Both the position numbers and the translations under genes were made by a program. This document shows positions 8,084 to 15,872 of a stretch of 64,000 bases of DNA, piece after piece (the first letter of the stretch is position 1; each line of letters starts with the position of its first letter). The stretch comes from Paenibacillus flagellatus (GTDB lineage: Bacteria; Bacillota; Bacilli; Paenibacillales; NBRC-103111). The stretch spans positions 186,001 to 250,000 of the forward strand of contig NZ_QJVJ01000009.1 in assembly GCF_003217775.1 (NCBI RefSeq), written 5' to 3'. Below the pieces are notes generated by a model, which saw nothing but the letters and a program-made list of their open reading frames with translations, was not told where the DNA came from and searched no databases.

Positions 8084-8649
8084 CGACGCCCATCACCAGC
8101 CCGCACGGGCAGCGCATGGCGGGGTATTTGCCGAGATATTACGAGACATCCCGCATCATCCGTTCGGTTCTCCAAACCGAAGGGGAGGAATTCGATCTCG
8201 TCCGGGAAACGTTGGCCGATACGTTAAATCAGTGTTTTGTGCGCACGTCGACGTGGGGCTTGGACGTCTGGGAGGACGAACTCGGCCTCCCGCCCGCGCC
8301 GGATCAACCGGTAGGGGAGCGGCGGGACAAGATCGTCTCCCGGCTTCGCGGCGTAGGGACGGCGACGATCCGCGTCGTCCGCGACGTGGCGGAGAGCTAC
8401 GACTACGGGGATGTCGAGGTGATGGAGGACGCCCCGGCCTACACGGTCGTTGTCCGTTTCATCGACACCCTCGGCGCCCCGCCCAACATCCATGACCTGA
8501 AAGCGGCCGTTCGGGCCGTTCTACCGGCCCATCTGCAGGTCGAGTACGCTTATAAATATTTGCTGGTCAACCAGCTGCACGATACGATGACCATCGACAC
8601 GTTACAGACCAGGAAGCTGACGGACTTCGCTCCGATCGTTCCGGTATAA
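8080..8649 (+). CDS. xkdU: Tail protein XkdU-like (DUF2313), copy 1
   Basis: A 189-residue DUF2313 (YmfQ/XkdU) protein, the gpI-type link between baseplate and tail fibre. Marks are YLPRYYETSRIIRSVLQTEG, TSTWGLDVWEDELGLP and SRLRGVGTATIRVVRDVAES. The ORF has no ATG at the right place; I chose the TTG at 8080 that overlaps the XkdT stop, because it gives an N terminus that aligns with copy 2 (11827-12402), which starts with ATG. The alternative ATG at 8116 would remove 12 residues that copy 2 conserves. The C terminus differs from copy 2, as expected where the protein meets its own fibre. Confidence 0.85.
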   Translation: MTTPITSPHGQRMAGYLPRYYETSRIIRSVLQTEGEEFDLVRETLADTLNQCFVRTSTWGLDVWEDELGLPPAPDQPVGERRDKIVSRLRGVGTATIRVVRDVAESYDYGDVEVMEDAPAYTVVVRFIDTLGAPPNIHDLKAAVRAVLPAHLQVEYAYKYLLVNQLHDTMTIDTLQTRKLTDFAPIVPV

Positions 8650-8664
8650 GGAAGGAGACTTCGC

Positions 8665-11190
8665 ATGTCGAGCACGACTCCGAATCTGGGCTTGCACAAG
8701 TACGACCCGGCTGCGGACGGGAGCAAGACGTTTGATCTTACGAAAGCGATCAACGAGCCTTATGACATCATCGACGAGAGGCTGGGCGGGGAGCTTGTCG
8801 AGGCGGCGGATATCCCCGTCACCATCCCGCAAGGGGTAAGCATCATCAACGCCAACCGGACATCGCGGTTGAAGGATTTGCGCGTCACGGGGCGAACGCT
8901 GGTGAATTTGTTGGGGCGGGATGGGAATTGTGAGGATCAAACGAAGTGGGGTAGCTTCCAGGCTACGCACACTCTTGACGCGAACAATAAAGTCTATGGG
9001 AACCACGGATTTAAAGTAGCGGTTTCAAGTGGATCATCCGGGTCAACATATAAGTCAAATGTGAGTTTTAGAGCCGGGAAATATTATGTATTAGTTGGCG
9101 AAGCGAAGAACGGGAACGCCTCGCATGTACTAATTTCCCTATCGGGAAGCGGTGGAGTCTCTTCTATGCTTCTTTCGGATACGACGAAATTCAATATTCT
9201 TTGGTGCAAGGTTGCTCCGATTTCCGATGTCCATTTAAACCTTGATCTAAGCGTTATTGGTATGAATGGCACATACGGATACTTTGACGGTATTCGCTTA
9301 TTCGAAATCAGCGCTGCAGAGTATGCCGCTCTTGACTCGATGACTTCCGCACAGATCGCCATCAAGTATCCTTACGTTGACGACATGAAATCGGTCAACG
9401 CGGTCTATGCGATGAACCCGGGGCGGAACCTGCTGCCGCCGTTTTCGGAGTGGGGTAAGACTGGTGGGGATGGGAACTTTAATGTACTTGGCTCTTACGA
9501 AGTGCAGTTAGTTGCGCCGACCAATAGTTCCAGCTTCTTCGATTCACCGAAAATTCAATTTGTTGTCGGGCAGTCCTACGCGCTTTCTGCCACTGTTACG
9601 AGCGGGTCGTTTATGCAGATTGTTGATTCGCAGGGAATACTTGCCAGCGTGACCGATACTGTACGAACAGTAACATTCACCGCGAGAGAAGCTTCGACTT
9701 CATTCATTCGATACTCGCAGAGCAATTCTGGGACATTTAAAGTCGAGAATCCCATTCTCAATATCGGCTCGACCGCGCTACCGTTCGAACCGCAAAATCC
9801 GTCCTACTTGTTCGTGCCCGATTGCCAGCTCCGCTCGAACGTTGACGGTAGCGTCGCGGACGTGCTGGAAGGGAAGACGATTACGCGCCGTTTCCGGGAA
9901 ACGGTGCTGGACGGATTTATCCAATGGTTGTATGACCATGCATCGTCGGGAACTGGTTATAAAGGCGTTTACTTCCAAGCTTCAAACGCAGTAATTAATT
10001 CAGGTTTTGCGATTAAATATGATGGCACACCGCTCAAAAATACGCTGAATACTACGGAATATCGCACAGGGGCCGATAAATTACTGTTAAATACGAATGT
10101 GAATATCACCATAGCGAACAGTGATTCCGGTTGGGGCGACAACTTTACACCATCGACGGAAGAAATAAAGGCGTATTTCATGGGCTGGAAGATGTACCAA
10201 CTTGAAGGCGGGGTAGACTCGGTTTATAACGGATCGGGGACGAAAGCTTGGTTGCCGCAGTACGAGTATATCCGGCACAACGGTAGCTATCCCGGATTTA
10301 CCACAACCTTGCCGACCCGGCCAGCACCCAACAATACCGGGATTAAAAATTGGGAGTCATACCGCCTGCAATACCAACTCGCACAATCCGTAGCCGAGAC
10401 GGTCAACTACGAGGGCGAGCTGCTGCTGCATGACGGCCCGAATCAGATCGAAATGGGGACGGGTGTCGTGGTGCGGGAGGCGGCAAAGCCATACGCTACC
10501 GGAACGAACAATCAGGTCAACAACACGAACTATCCGTCATCTTTGTTCAAGTATCGGGCAAATACGATTTACCGCTTCTACAAGGGCGGTGTCGACGACA
10601 CGGGTAAATGGACGAGGGACACTACGGTTGCGAACGGGAGAGTAAGGGCATATGCCGACAATGCGAATTTCGACCCGAACGCCGCATACTCCGTAACGTA
10701 CTTCGCGCTGGACACCTACACGCTCGGCATCGCCCCGGCTTCGATAACCGGAGTCGTGACGGCGAACATTCGGGAAACGGTTGACGACGCGGTCGAGGCG
10801 ATAACCGGGCTCCGGCGGGACGTGTCCGCGCTGCAAACGGTCAAGGCTGGGAAGCAGCAGCCGCAATGGATCGCGGCGGGCTTGCAAAACGGATGGGTGA
10901 ATATCGGATCGGGGAACACGGAAGCCGCTTATCTGAAGGATGAATTTGGATTTGTTCATATTCGAGGGAGCATTTCCAGCGGTTCGACCGTTTACAATAC
11001 GCCGATTTTTAAACTCCCAGCCGGGTATAGGCCAGCCAAGAACACCAGTTTCGTCACAATATCTGGAAATGGAACGAGCGACATATTGGCTAGGGTCGTA
11101 ATCGAATCAAACGGGAATGTTTCCTTCCTCGTTGGCGCAAACAATTATTTCGTGTTGGATAGCATAGCACCGTTCCGAGCGGAACAGTAA
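8665..11190 (+). CDS. Large tail fibre / receptor-binding protein 1
   Basis: An 841-residue protein directly after XkdU, where PBSX has XkdV. The N terminus (STTPNLGLHKYDPAADGS ... NEPYDIIDERLGGELVEAA) is the typical baseplate-attachment region of Bacillota fibres. Two stretches (about residues 95-215 and 255-370) look like beta-sandwich carbohydrate-binding modules (a NLL-type opening, then FRAGKYYVLVGEAKN or FVVGQSYALSATVTS). A short helix (about 690-730) precedes a C-terminal tip module with FKLPAGYRP, a common fibre tip pattern. Base composition alternates in blocks between host-like and AT-rich, so the gene is a mosaic. AGGAGAC precedes the ATG. Confidence 0.82.
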   Translation: MSSTTPNLGLHKYDPAADGSKTFDLTKAINEPYDIIDERLGGELVEAADIPVTIPQGVSIINANRTSRLKDLRVTGRTLVNLLGRDGNCEDQTKWGSFQATHTLDANNKVYGNHGFKVAVSSGSSGSTYKSNVSFRAGKYYVLVGEAKNGNASHVLISLSGSGGVSSMLLSDTTKFNILWCKVAPISDVHLNLDLSVIGMNGTYGYFDGIRLFEISAAEYAALDSMTSAQIAIKYPYVDDMKSVNAVYAMNPGRNLLPPFSEWGKTGGDGNFNVLGSYEVQLVAPTNSSSFFDSPKIQFVVGQSYALSATVTSGSFMQIVDSQGILASVTDTVRTVTFTAREASTSFIRYSQSNSGTFKVENPILNIGSTALPFEPQNPSYLFVPDCQLRSNVDGSVADVLEGKTITRRFRETVLDGFIQWLYDHASSGTGYKGVYFQASNAVINSGFAIKYDGTPLKNTLNTTEYRTGADKLLLNTNVNITIANSDSGWGDNFTPSTEEIKAYFMGWKMYQLEGGVDSVYNGSGTKAWLPQYEYIRHNGSYPGFTTTLPTRPAPNNTGIKNWESYRLQYQLAQSVAETVNYEGELLLHDGPNQIEMGTGVVVREAAKPYATGTNNQVNNTNYPSSLFKYRANTIYRFYKGGVDDTGKWTRDTTVANGRVRAYADNANFDPNAAYSVTYFALDTYTLGIAPASITGVVTANIRETVDDAVEAITGLRRDVSALQTVKAGKQQPQWIAAGLQNGWVNIGSGNTEAAYLKDEFGFVHIRGSISSGSTVYNTPIFKLPAGYRPAKNTSFVTISGNGTSDILARVVIESNGNVSFLVGANNYFVLDSIAPFRAEQ

Positions 11191-11203
11191 AGGAGGGCTG
11201 ACC

Positions 11204-11632
11204 GTGAAAGAAGCATATAAAATCGGCCTCGACGGCCAATTCATCGAACCGGAGCTCGTCCCGTTCGACACGGAAGGCGTCGCCGAAATCTACGAAACGC
11301 CCGCGCCGACGGAGGAGACGCCGGAACCCGAGCCGGTCCTCATCGGCTACCGCGTGGCCGTCCCGTTACCGCCGGGGCTGTATAAGCCGCGCTTCAACCT
11401 TGCCTCAGGGGAATGGGCCGAAGGACTGGCTCCGGAAGAAATCGAAGCCATCCGCCAAGCTTCTCAACCCCCACCATCTTTAGCTGATCAATTGAGCCAG
11501 CTTCAGCGGGAAAACGAAAGCATAATGTTGGCCTTAGCCGAACTATATGAATCTTTCGGGCAGGGATCCCCTGTTACTGAGAAAGGCTCCCTGTTTGCTA
11601 CCTTAAGTCAGAAGTGGAAAGCGTTACGCTAA
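11204..11632 (+). CDS. XkdW-like tail accessory protein
   Basis: A 142-residue protein with GTG start, seven bases after AGGAGGG. The first half is acidic and Pro-rich (PAPTEETPEPEPVLIGYRV) with a YKPRFNLASGEWAEGL motif common in small proteins behind tail fibre genes; the second half is helical (LADQLSQLQRENESIMLALA). It occupies the XkdW place. Composition changes from GC-rich to AT-rich near 11460, inside the gene, which marks one edge of the AT-rich block that follows. Precise role is unknown; fibre assembly or adaptor function is inferred. Confidence 0.6.
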   Translation: MKEAYKIGLDGQFIEPELVPFDTEGVAEIYETPAPTEETPEPEPVLIGYRVAVPLPPGLYKPRFNLASGEWAEGLAPEEIEAIRQASQPPPSLADQLSQLQRENESIMLALAELYESFGQGSPVTEKGSLFATLSQKWKALR

Positions 11633-11666
11633 AAAGCAAACTGAACGAAAAGGTGGTTTTAAAAGA

Positions 11667-11774
11667 ATGGTGGAGATTTATGCAATATTGATCCGCAAAG
11701 GCTTAAAAACGATTTGGGATGTCCCTGAAAATAAACGGGGGGAAGTCCAAGCCTTCCTAAACCGTAAGGGATGA
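11667..11774 (+). CDS. CD1375-like small phage protein
   Basis: A 35-residue ORF starting at ATG 11667, preceded by AAGGTGG (11650-11656). The product opens MVEIYAILIRKGLKTIWDVP and ends in a short charged helix, matching the CD1375 family of very small tail-cluster proteins (XkdX-like place). It is too short for many gene callers. Function unknown. Confidence 0.65.
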   Translation: MVEIYAILIRKGLKTIWDVPENKRGEVQAFLNRKG

Positions 11775-11826
11775 GGCCATAAAATTTATTGTTGTTTTCC
11801 AGCCACAATAAAGGTGGTGATTGAGA

Positions 11827-12402
11827 ATGAATGCCCCAAAACTAACTAGTTTCCGCGGGCAAAAGATGGCCTCCTATGTGCCGCGCTATTATGAAACTTC
11901 GAGAGTTTTCCAATCTTTGCTCCAGACGGAGGGGCAGGAAGTAGATGACCTTCGGGCAGCTCTGGATAGTATAGTAAAGCAATTTTTTGTGCGGGTATCG
12001 ACTTGGGGACTAGACGCATGGGAGCAAGAATTAGGCCTTAGTCCGACTCCCAATCAGCCGGAAAACGAAAGAAAAGATCGAATCGTTTCCCGGTTGCGGG
12101 GAGTTGGCACTGCTACGATTCGTGTGTTAAAGGAAGTGGCCGAGGCCTACCATAATGGAACGATTGATGTGATCGAAGATTGCGATAACTTCAATGTCAT
12201 CGTCCGCTTTGTTGATACGAGCGGCATTCCGGCAACCTTAAACGATATACATGCTGCCGTGCGCAACGTGCTGCCGGCTCATTTGAATTTTCAATTTGAA
12301 TTTAAGTACTTCTTATGGTCGGACCTTGATGCGATGGCATGGACCTGGGATCAGTTCGACGATTTGAACCTCACATGGGACCAATTGGAGGTGTACGTGT
12401 AA
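11827..12402 (+). CDS. xkdU: Tail protein XkdU-like (DUF2313), copy 2
   Basis: A 191-residue second DUF2313 protein, roughly 60 percent identical by eye to copy 1 over residues 10-165 (for example YVPRYYETSRVFQSLLQTEG, STWGLDAWEQELGL, SRLRGVGTATIRVLKEVAE), but much AT-richer. The C-terminal 25 residues (DAMAWTWDQFDDLNLTWDQL) differ completely and carry a repeated TWDQ motif. ATG 11827 has GGTGG nine bases upstream. Its stop abuts the ATG of fibre 2, so copy 2 and fibre 2 form one cassette. The sequence looks intact, so this is a second working attachment protein rather than a decayed duplicate. Confidence 0.85.
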   Translation: MNAPKLTSFRGQKMASYVPRYYETSRVFQSLLQTEGQEVDDLRAALDSIVKQFFVRVSTWGLDAWEQELGLSPTPNQPENERKDRIVSRLRGVGTATIRVLKEVAEAYHNGTIDVIEDCDNFNVIVRFVDTSGIPATLNDIHAAVRNVLPAHLNFQFEFKYFLWSDLDAMAWTWDQFDDLNLTWDQLEVYV

Positions 12403-13608
12403 ATGCCAGACGTAACGGCAAAACTCGGCTTAAAGAAGCCGCTGGGCAACGAGACATTCAGTCGTGCAGCCTATAACGAAAATCTGGATCTGATCGAGCA
12501 AAACGCTGCCGCCCAGTCGGACCTGACGGATCACCGTAATGCTACTCAGGTTCATGGGGCTACGTCGGATGCGATAGCTGGCCGCCTGATCATGCGCGAT
12601 GCGGCTGGTCGTGCAAAAGTTGCCGCTCCTACGGCAGCGGATGATATTGCACGCAAGGCCGAAGTGGATGCGGCGATGACGGTTGCCAGTAATGCACAAG
12701 CAGCGGCAGATGCGGCTTTTCAATCAGCCAGTAGTGGTAAAAATGCGGTCGCTGCCGCAATTACTGGCATGGGGCAAACGGCAAGCGGCAGCGACACTTT
12801 TACGCAGTTGGCTTCGAAGATAAGCTCTATCTCTAAGGACGCAACTGCAACGGCCGGGGAAGTATTAACTGGTAAGACGTTTTATCAGGGCGGTACAAAA
12901 AAGTCTGGGACGATGCCCAATAATGGGGCGCTTGGAACGATCATGCCGGGTACGACGAATCAATCGATCCCAGCCGGTTATACGACTGGTGGGACGATCG
13001 CCGGCGATGCCGACCTTGTCCCGGGAAATATCCGATCGGGCGTCAACATTTTCGGCGTGACCGGAAATGTCGTTCAGGCTAGCGGTAACGCTGGGGCAGC
13101 ACAAGTTCTTACTGGTTATACGGCTAGCAATTCGAGCGGAGGGTTCTCGGGAAGTATGCCGAACAACGGCGCGCCGACTTGGGTGCCTGGGACTAGTAGC
13201 CAAAATCTAGCCGCAGGGTATTACAGTGGTGGTACGATAATAGGTGACTCGGATCTCGTTGCATCTAATATTCGGTCCGGCGTAAATATATTTGGCGTTG
13301 TGGGATCCTTAGTTGAAGGGCATCATCATGCGAAGGGAACAGGGAGTTTAATTGATAGTTCCATGGTGGTTACTGGATTGGGTTTCCAACCAAGTTTTAT
13401 CATATCAGCTGTTTGGTATCAGTGGGATACGATCGTTTACATTTTTTCTGATGGGGCAGTTTGGGGATACACCACAAACAAAGGTTTTGGAACAAATATT
13501 AGCGGAACTCCGCAGTACGTGATCCAACCAAACGGATTTACAATTTCCGGTATATCGGGGAATACAAGCGGTGAGGCCCAAAGTATGCGTTGGATGGCAA
13601 TTGGATAG
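12403..13608 (+). CDS. Tail fibre / receptor-binding protein 2
   Basis: A 401-residue fibre. Residues 1-35 (KLGLKKPLGNETFSRAAYNE) are a fibre N terminus of a different subtype from fibre 1. Residues 35-150 are Ala-rich and helical with a KVAAPTAADDIARKAEVDA segment often seen in fibre stalks. Two tandem units of about 70 residues follow (154-223 and 235-303), each with GGTI, D(A/S)DLV and IRSGVNIFGV. The end (310-401) is a Trp/Tyr-rich globular tip. AT-rich throughout (22 GC of 60 in one line near the end). Starts directly after the copy 2 XkdU stop. Confidence 0.8.
   Translation: MPDVTAKLGLKKPLGNETFSRAAYNENLDLIEQNAAAQSDLTDHRNATQVHGATSDAIAGRLIMRDAAGRAKVAAPTAADDIARKAEVDAAMTVASNAQAAADAAFQSASSGKNAVAAAITGMGQTASGSDTFTQLASKISSISKDATATAGEVLTGKTFYQGGTKKSGTMPNNGALGTIMPGTTNQSIPAGYTTGGTIAGDADLVPGNIRSGVNIFGVTGNVVQASGNAGAAQVLTGYTASNSSGGFSGSMPNNGAPTWVPGTSSQNLAAGYYSGGTIIGDSDLVASNIRSGVNIFGVVGSLVEGHHHAKGTGSLIDSSMVVTGLGFQPSFIISAVWYQWDTIVYIFSDGAVWGYTTNKGFGTNISGTPQYVIQPNGFTISGISGNTSGEAQSMRWMAIG
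12862..13311 (+). repeat. Two tandem fibre repeats of about 70 codons
   Basis: Units at 12862-13071 and 13105-13311 encode near-identical patterns: VLTG, SG(T/S)MPNNGA, a Gly-rich strand with GGTI, then DLV, NIRSGVNIFGV and a final G. The bases have diverged more than the residues, so the duplication is not recent. Such units are common in phage fibres and build the shaft. Confidence 0.75.
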
Positions 13609-13793
13609 AGAATGAAAATGTTATTTTAGAAGACAACTTTAGAATCATCATCCTACAATTCACCCACAAGTAGTGAAAAATGAACGAATAAGAGTTTACG
13701 AAATGGAACTAGCCTTAGCCAATCTGCTATCAAGCGAAGGGAAATAACATCGGCATCACCCAAAACTGCCCACAGGAAAGGAGGGCATCGGCC
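13609..13793 (+). other. Gene-poor spacer before the lysis cassette
   Basis: An AT-rich stretch of 185 bases. The only ORF seen is GTG 13673 to TAA 13747 (24 codons, helical and charged) with no ribosome binding site, probably not a gene or a remnant. AAAGGAGGG at 13778-13786 serves the next gene. No clear terminator. Confidence 0.4.
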
Positions 13794-14027
13794 ATGGGAG
13801 ATAGCGACATTCAGAAGGAAATCCTTCAGCGCCTCACCCGAGTCGAGACGAAGCTGGACATGATGTCGAGCGTCCGGGACATGGCGCAGGAAGCGCTCCA
13901 ATCGACGGCGGCGGCGCACAAGCGGCTGGACCGGCTGGAGAAGATCGTGTATTGGGCGGCCACGACCATTATCGGCAGCGTTATCGTCGGGGTCATGGCG
14001 ATGCTGTTCAATTTGAAGGAGGGCTGA
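13794..14027 (+). CDS. xhlA: XhlA-like lysis accessory membrane protein
   Basis: A 77-residue protein of the hemolysin XhlA family. An N-terminal coiled coil (DIQKEILQRLTRVETKLDMM, then AHKRLDRLEKIVYW) is followed by one membrane segment (about 48-70) and a short charged tail. In PBSX XhlA works with the holin to release the endolysin. ATG 13794 follows AAAGGAGGG. Composition returns to GC-rich here. Confidence 0.85.
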   Translation: MGDSDIQKEILQRLTRVETKLDMMSSVRDMAQEALQSTAAAHKRLDRLEKIVYWAATTIIGSVIVGVMAMLFNLKEG

Positions 14028-14031
14028 GCCC

Positions 14032-14352
14032 GTGCAAGACACCCAACTGTTCACCTGGACGGCCCTGCTGACGATCGGCGGGGCCTCTTTGCTGACCTTC
14101 TACATCGTGCAGTATACGAAAATCCTCGTCGACCGCGTCCTGCGCAAATGGCGCGTCCCGACGGACGTGTACGCGGTGGCGGTGGCGTGGGTCGTGCTGC
14201 TCGCCGCGCAGTTCGCCATCGGCACGGAGGCGGATTGGCGCACGTATTTCCTCGCGTTCGCGAACGCGTTTCTGGTGGCGGCGGCCGCCGGGCAAATTCA
14301 GAATAAATCGATACACCCGCCGGGAGGAGATGCGCATGACGAAAGGACTTGA
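14032..14352 (+). CDS. Holin-like membrane protein
   Basis: A 106-residue protein from GTG 14032 with GGAGGG eight bases upstream. It has two or three hydrophobic segments (about 8-30, 47-63, 71-86) and a polar tail. Size, topology and place between XhlA and the endolysin support a holin that permeabilises the membrane. I do not recognise the exact family. The 3' end overlaps the endolysin gene by 17 bases. Confidence 0.65.
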   Translation: MQDTQLFTWTALLTIGGASLLTFYIVQYTKILVDRVLRKWRVPTDVYAVAVAWVVLLAAQFAIGTEADWRTYFLAFANAFLVAAAAGQIQNKSIHPPGGDAHDERT

Positions 14353-15082
14353 TTGCGCCACGCCGCTGTCGGCCGCCAAGGCGGCGGCTTTCCGGGCGGA
14401 CGGCTATGAGTTCGCCTGCCGCTACTTGGTGCCGAGCGGGTGGAAACGGCTCACCCGCGAGGAGGCGGAGGCGATCAGCGAAGCCGGCCTGCACATCGTC
14501 TCGGTGTTCGAGACGACGGCCGACCGGGCGCTCGGCGGACGAGCCGCCGGCCTCGCGGATGGCGCTGCGGCGGCGCGCACGGCGCAGGCGATCGGCCAGC
14601 CCGAGGGCAGCGCGATTTATTTCGCCGTCGATTTCGACGCCTCAGCCACGCAGATGGCCGCCGTCATCGACTACATCCGCGCCGCCAGCGAGGCGACGCC
14701 GGCGTACGCCACGGGCGTCTACGGCTCGTACGCCGTCATCGAGGCGGTCCGCCGAGCGGGCGTCTGCTCCCGCTATTGGCAGACGTATGCCTGGAGCCGC
14801 GGCCGGAAAGCCGACGGCATCCACCTGTACCAGTACCGCAACGACATCGACGTGAACGGCGTCGGCATCGACATGAACGAATCTTACGGCAACGAAGGAT
14901 GGTGGAACACGATGGGATACCCGTTGAAGGCGGAGGACGCGAACGAGATTATCGCGCGGTTTTTGAGCCACGAGTTCAATCTGGCGTCGGACGAGGACAA
15001 ACGGCGGCGCAACGAGCTGGCCAACGAGCTGCGCAAGGCGTCGGGACAAGCGGTGCAGCCGTATGCGCCGAACGGCGGCTAG
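14336..15082 (+). CDS. Endolysin with DUF1906 glycoside-hydrolase-like domain
   Basis: A 248-residue protein. It opens GLDCATPLSAAKAAAFRADG and has YLVPSGWKRLTREEAEAIS, IYFAVDFDASATQMAAVIDY and YGSYAVIEAVR, all typical of DUF1906, a TIM-barrel domain related to glycosyl hydrolase family 25 and used in endolysins. The final D-rich part (DIDVNGVGIDMNESYG) closes the barrel; the last 60 residues are helical. I prefer ATG 14336 (seven bases after GGAGGAG) over ATG 14330, which is too close to the binding site. It ends the lysis cassette and the phage module. Confidence 0.82.
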   Translation: MTKGLDCATPLSAAKAAAFRADGYEFACRYLVPSGWKRLTREEAEAISEAGLHIVSVFETTADRALGGRAAGLADGAAAARTAQAIGQPEGSAIYFAVDFDASATQMAAVIDYIRAASEATPAYATGVYGSYAVIEAVRRAGVCSRYWQTYAWSRGRKADGIHLYQYRNDIDVNGVGIDMNESYGNEGWWNTMGYPLKAEDANEIIARFLSHEFNLASDEDKRRRNELANELRKASGQAVQPYAPNGG

Positions 15083-15100
15083 CGGCCGCTACAATTTTTT
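15080..15100 (+). terminator. Possible terminator after the endolysin gene
   Basis: TAGCGGCCGCTA followed by CAATTTTTT. The stem is short (four pairs with a GGCC loop), so this is weak. Confidence 0.35.
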
Positions 15101-15134
15101 AACAAAACCTGCGATTCCCTCTAACAATCCTTGG

Positions 15135-15163
15135 TTACACTAAAAGCAAATAAACACTATACG
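15135..15163 (+). promoter_or_regulatory. Candidate sigma-A promoter for the OB-fold protein
   Basis: TTACAC, 17 bases, TATACG, with the gene start 28 bases further. Only a moderate match to consensus. Confidence 0.3.
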
Positions 15164-15190
15164 GATTCAAAAAGGGAGGAAGCCGTTACG

Positions 15191-15589
15191 ATGAAGTCGA
15201 TTCGCCAATGGCTGGCGCCGGTGCTCACGATCGTCCTGCTGATCGCTCACGGGGCCGTACAGCGCCAAGCCGATTATGCTATCGCCGGGAATGTCCCCGC
15301 CGAGCTGGCCGCGTCGCAGCAAGTCGTGCCCGCCCTCTCCATCGTGGAGGCGAAAGATCTGCTCGGCCAAACGGTGACGATCCGGGCCACGATCGCGGGC
15401 CAGCCGGTCGTCCAGCCCGACGGCAGCTACCGGGTGCTGGTCGAAGACGAGACCGGAACGCTCGAGCTGTCCGCCGACGCGTTGCAGCTCCGGCCCGGGG
15501 ACGTCGTCCAAATTACCGGCCGCATCGGCGGCTCCTTCCAAGACACGCTTCTGCAAACCAGCTCCGCCGGCATCGTGCCCGTTCGGTAA
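15191..15589 (+). CDS. Small exported OB-fold protein
   Basis: A 132-residue protein. Residues 1-22 (MKSIRQWLAPVLTIVLLIAH) form a signal or anchor segment. Residues 50-132 look like a small OB fold of the tRNA-anti/BOF type: VEAKDLLGQTVTIRATIAG, YRVLVEDETGTLELS, LRPGDVVQITGRI. Such domains bind sugars or nucleic acids; no enzyme residues are visible. I chose ATG 15191, eight bases after GGGAGG, over an upstream in-frame GTG. It stands alone between the phage module and rocD and ends in a strong terminator, so it may be the first host gene after the element. Function unknown. Confidence 0.65.
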   Translation: MKSIRQWLAPVLTIVLLIAHGAVQRQADYAIAGNVPAELAASQQVVPALSIVEAKDLLGQTVTIRATIAGQPVVQPDGSYRVLVEDETGTLELSADALQLRPGDVVQITGRIGGSFQDTLLQTSSAGIVPVR

Positions 15590-15636
15590 CCGCCGCTATT
15601 TGGCAAACCAAAACCCTACCCCATATCCCTTCCAGC

Positions 15637-15665
15637 GCCGGGCTAGTCGTAGTCCGGCTCTTTTT
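15637..15665 (+). terminator. Intrinsic terminator after the OB-fold gene
   Basis: A nine-pair stem GCCGGGCTA / TAGTCCGGC (one G-U pair) with loop GTCG is followed by CTCTTTTT-type T tract ending at 15665. Confidence 0.75.
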
Positions 15666-15705
15666 GCGTTTCCAGCGCATATACTGATCTTACAAAATGT
15701 ACAGG

Positions 15706-15734
15706 TGCCTTTCGACGGCCGCATTCGGTATAAT
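15706..15734 (+). promoter_or_regulatory. Candidate sigma-A promoter of rocD-rocF
   Basis: A consensus -10 TATAAT at 15729-15734 with a weak -35 region (TGCCTT at 15706). A leader of about 130 bases follows and includes an imperfect hairpin (CCCATC ... GATGGG, 15770-15800). Confidence 0.5.
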
Positions 15735-15740
15735 GAATGT

Positions 15741-15758
15741 ATAGAAAACGCTTTCAAA
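15741..15758 (+). promoter_or_regulatory. Candidate cre site (CcpA operator) in the rocD-rocF leader
   Basis: ATAGAAAACGCTTTCAAA matches the Bacillus cre consensus WWTGNAARCGNWWWCAWW except for one position. It starts seven bases after the -10 box, so it covers the transcription start. CcpA bound here would block transcription of arginine catabolism when preferred sugars are present. Confidence 0.65.
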
Positions 15759-15872
15759 GACTCGTGATCTCCCATCGCTTGCAGGCGAACCAACGGATGG
15801 GAGTGAGCTTCGTACCCTAACGCTGCATTCCCGTTTTGCTGCGATTCCATCACACGGAAGGGGGAAGTGCGG

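Noticed and set aside
11827-12402. XkdU copy 2 as a decayed duplicate
   Set aside because: The frame is intact, has its own ribosome binding site and keeps all conserved motifs, so it is treated as functional.
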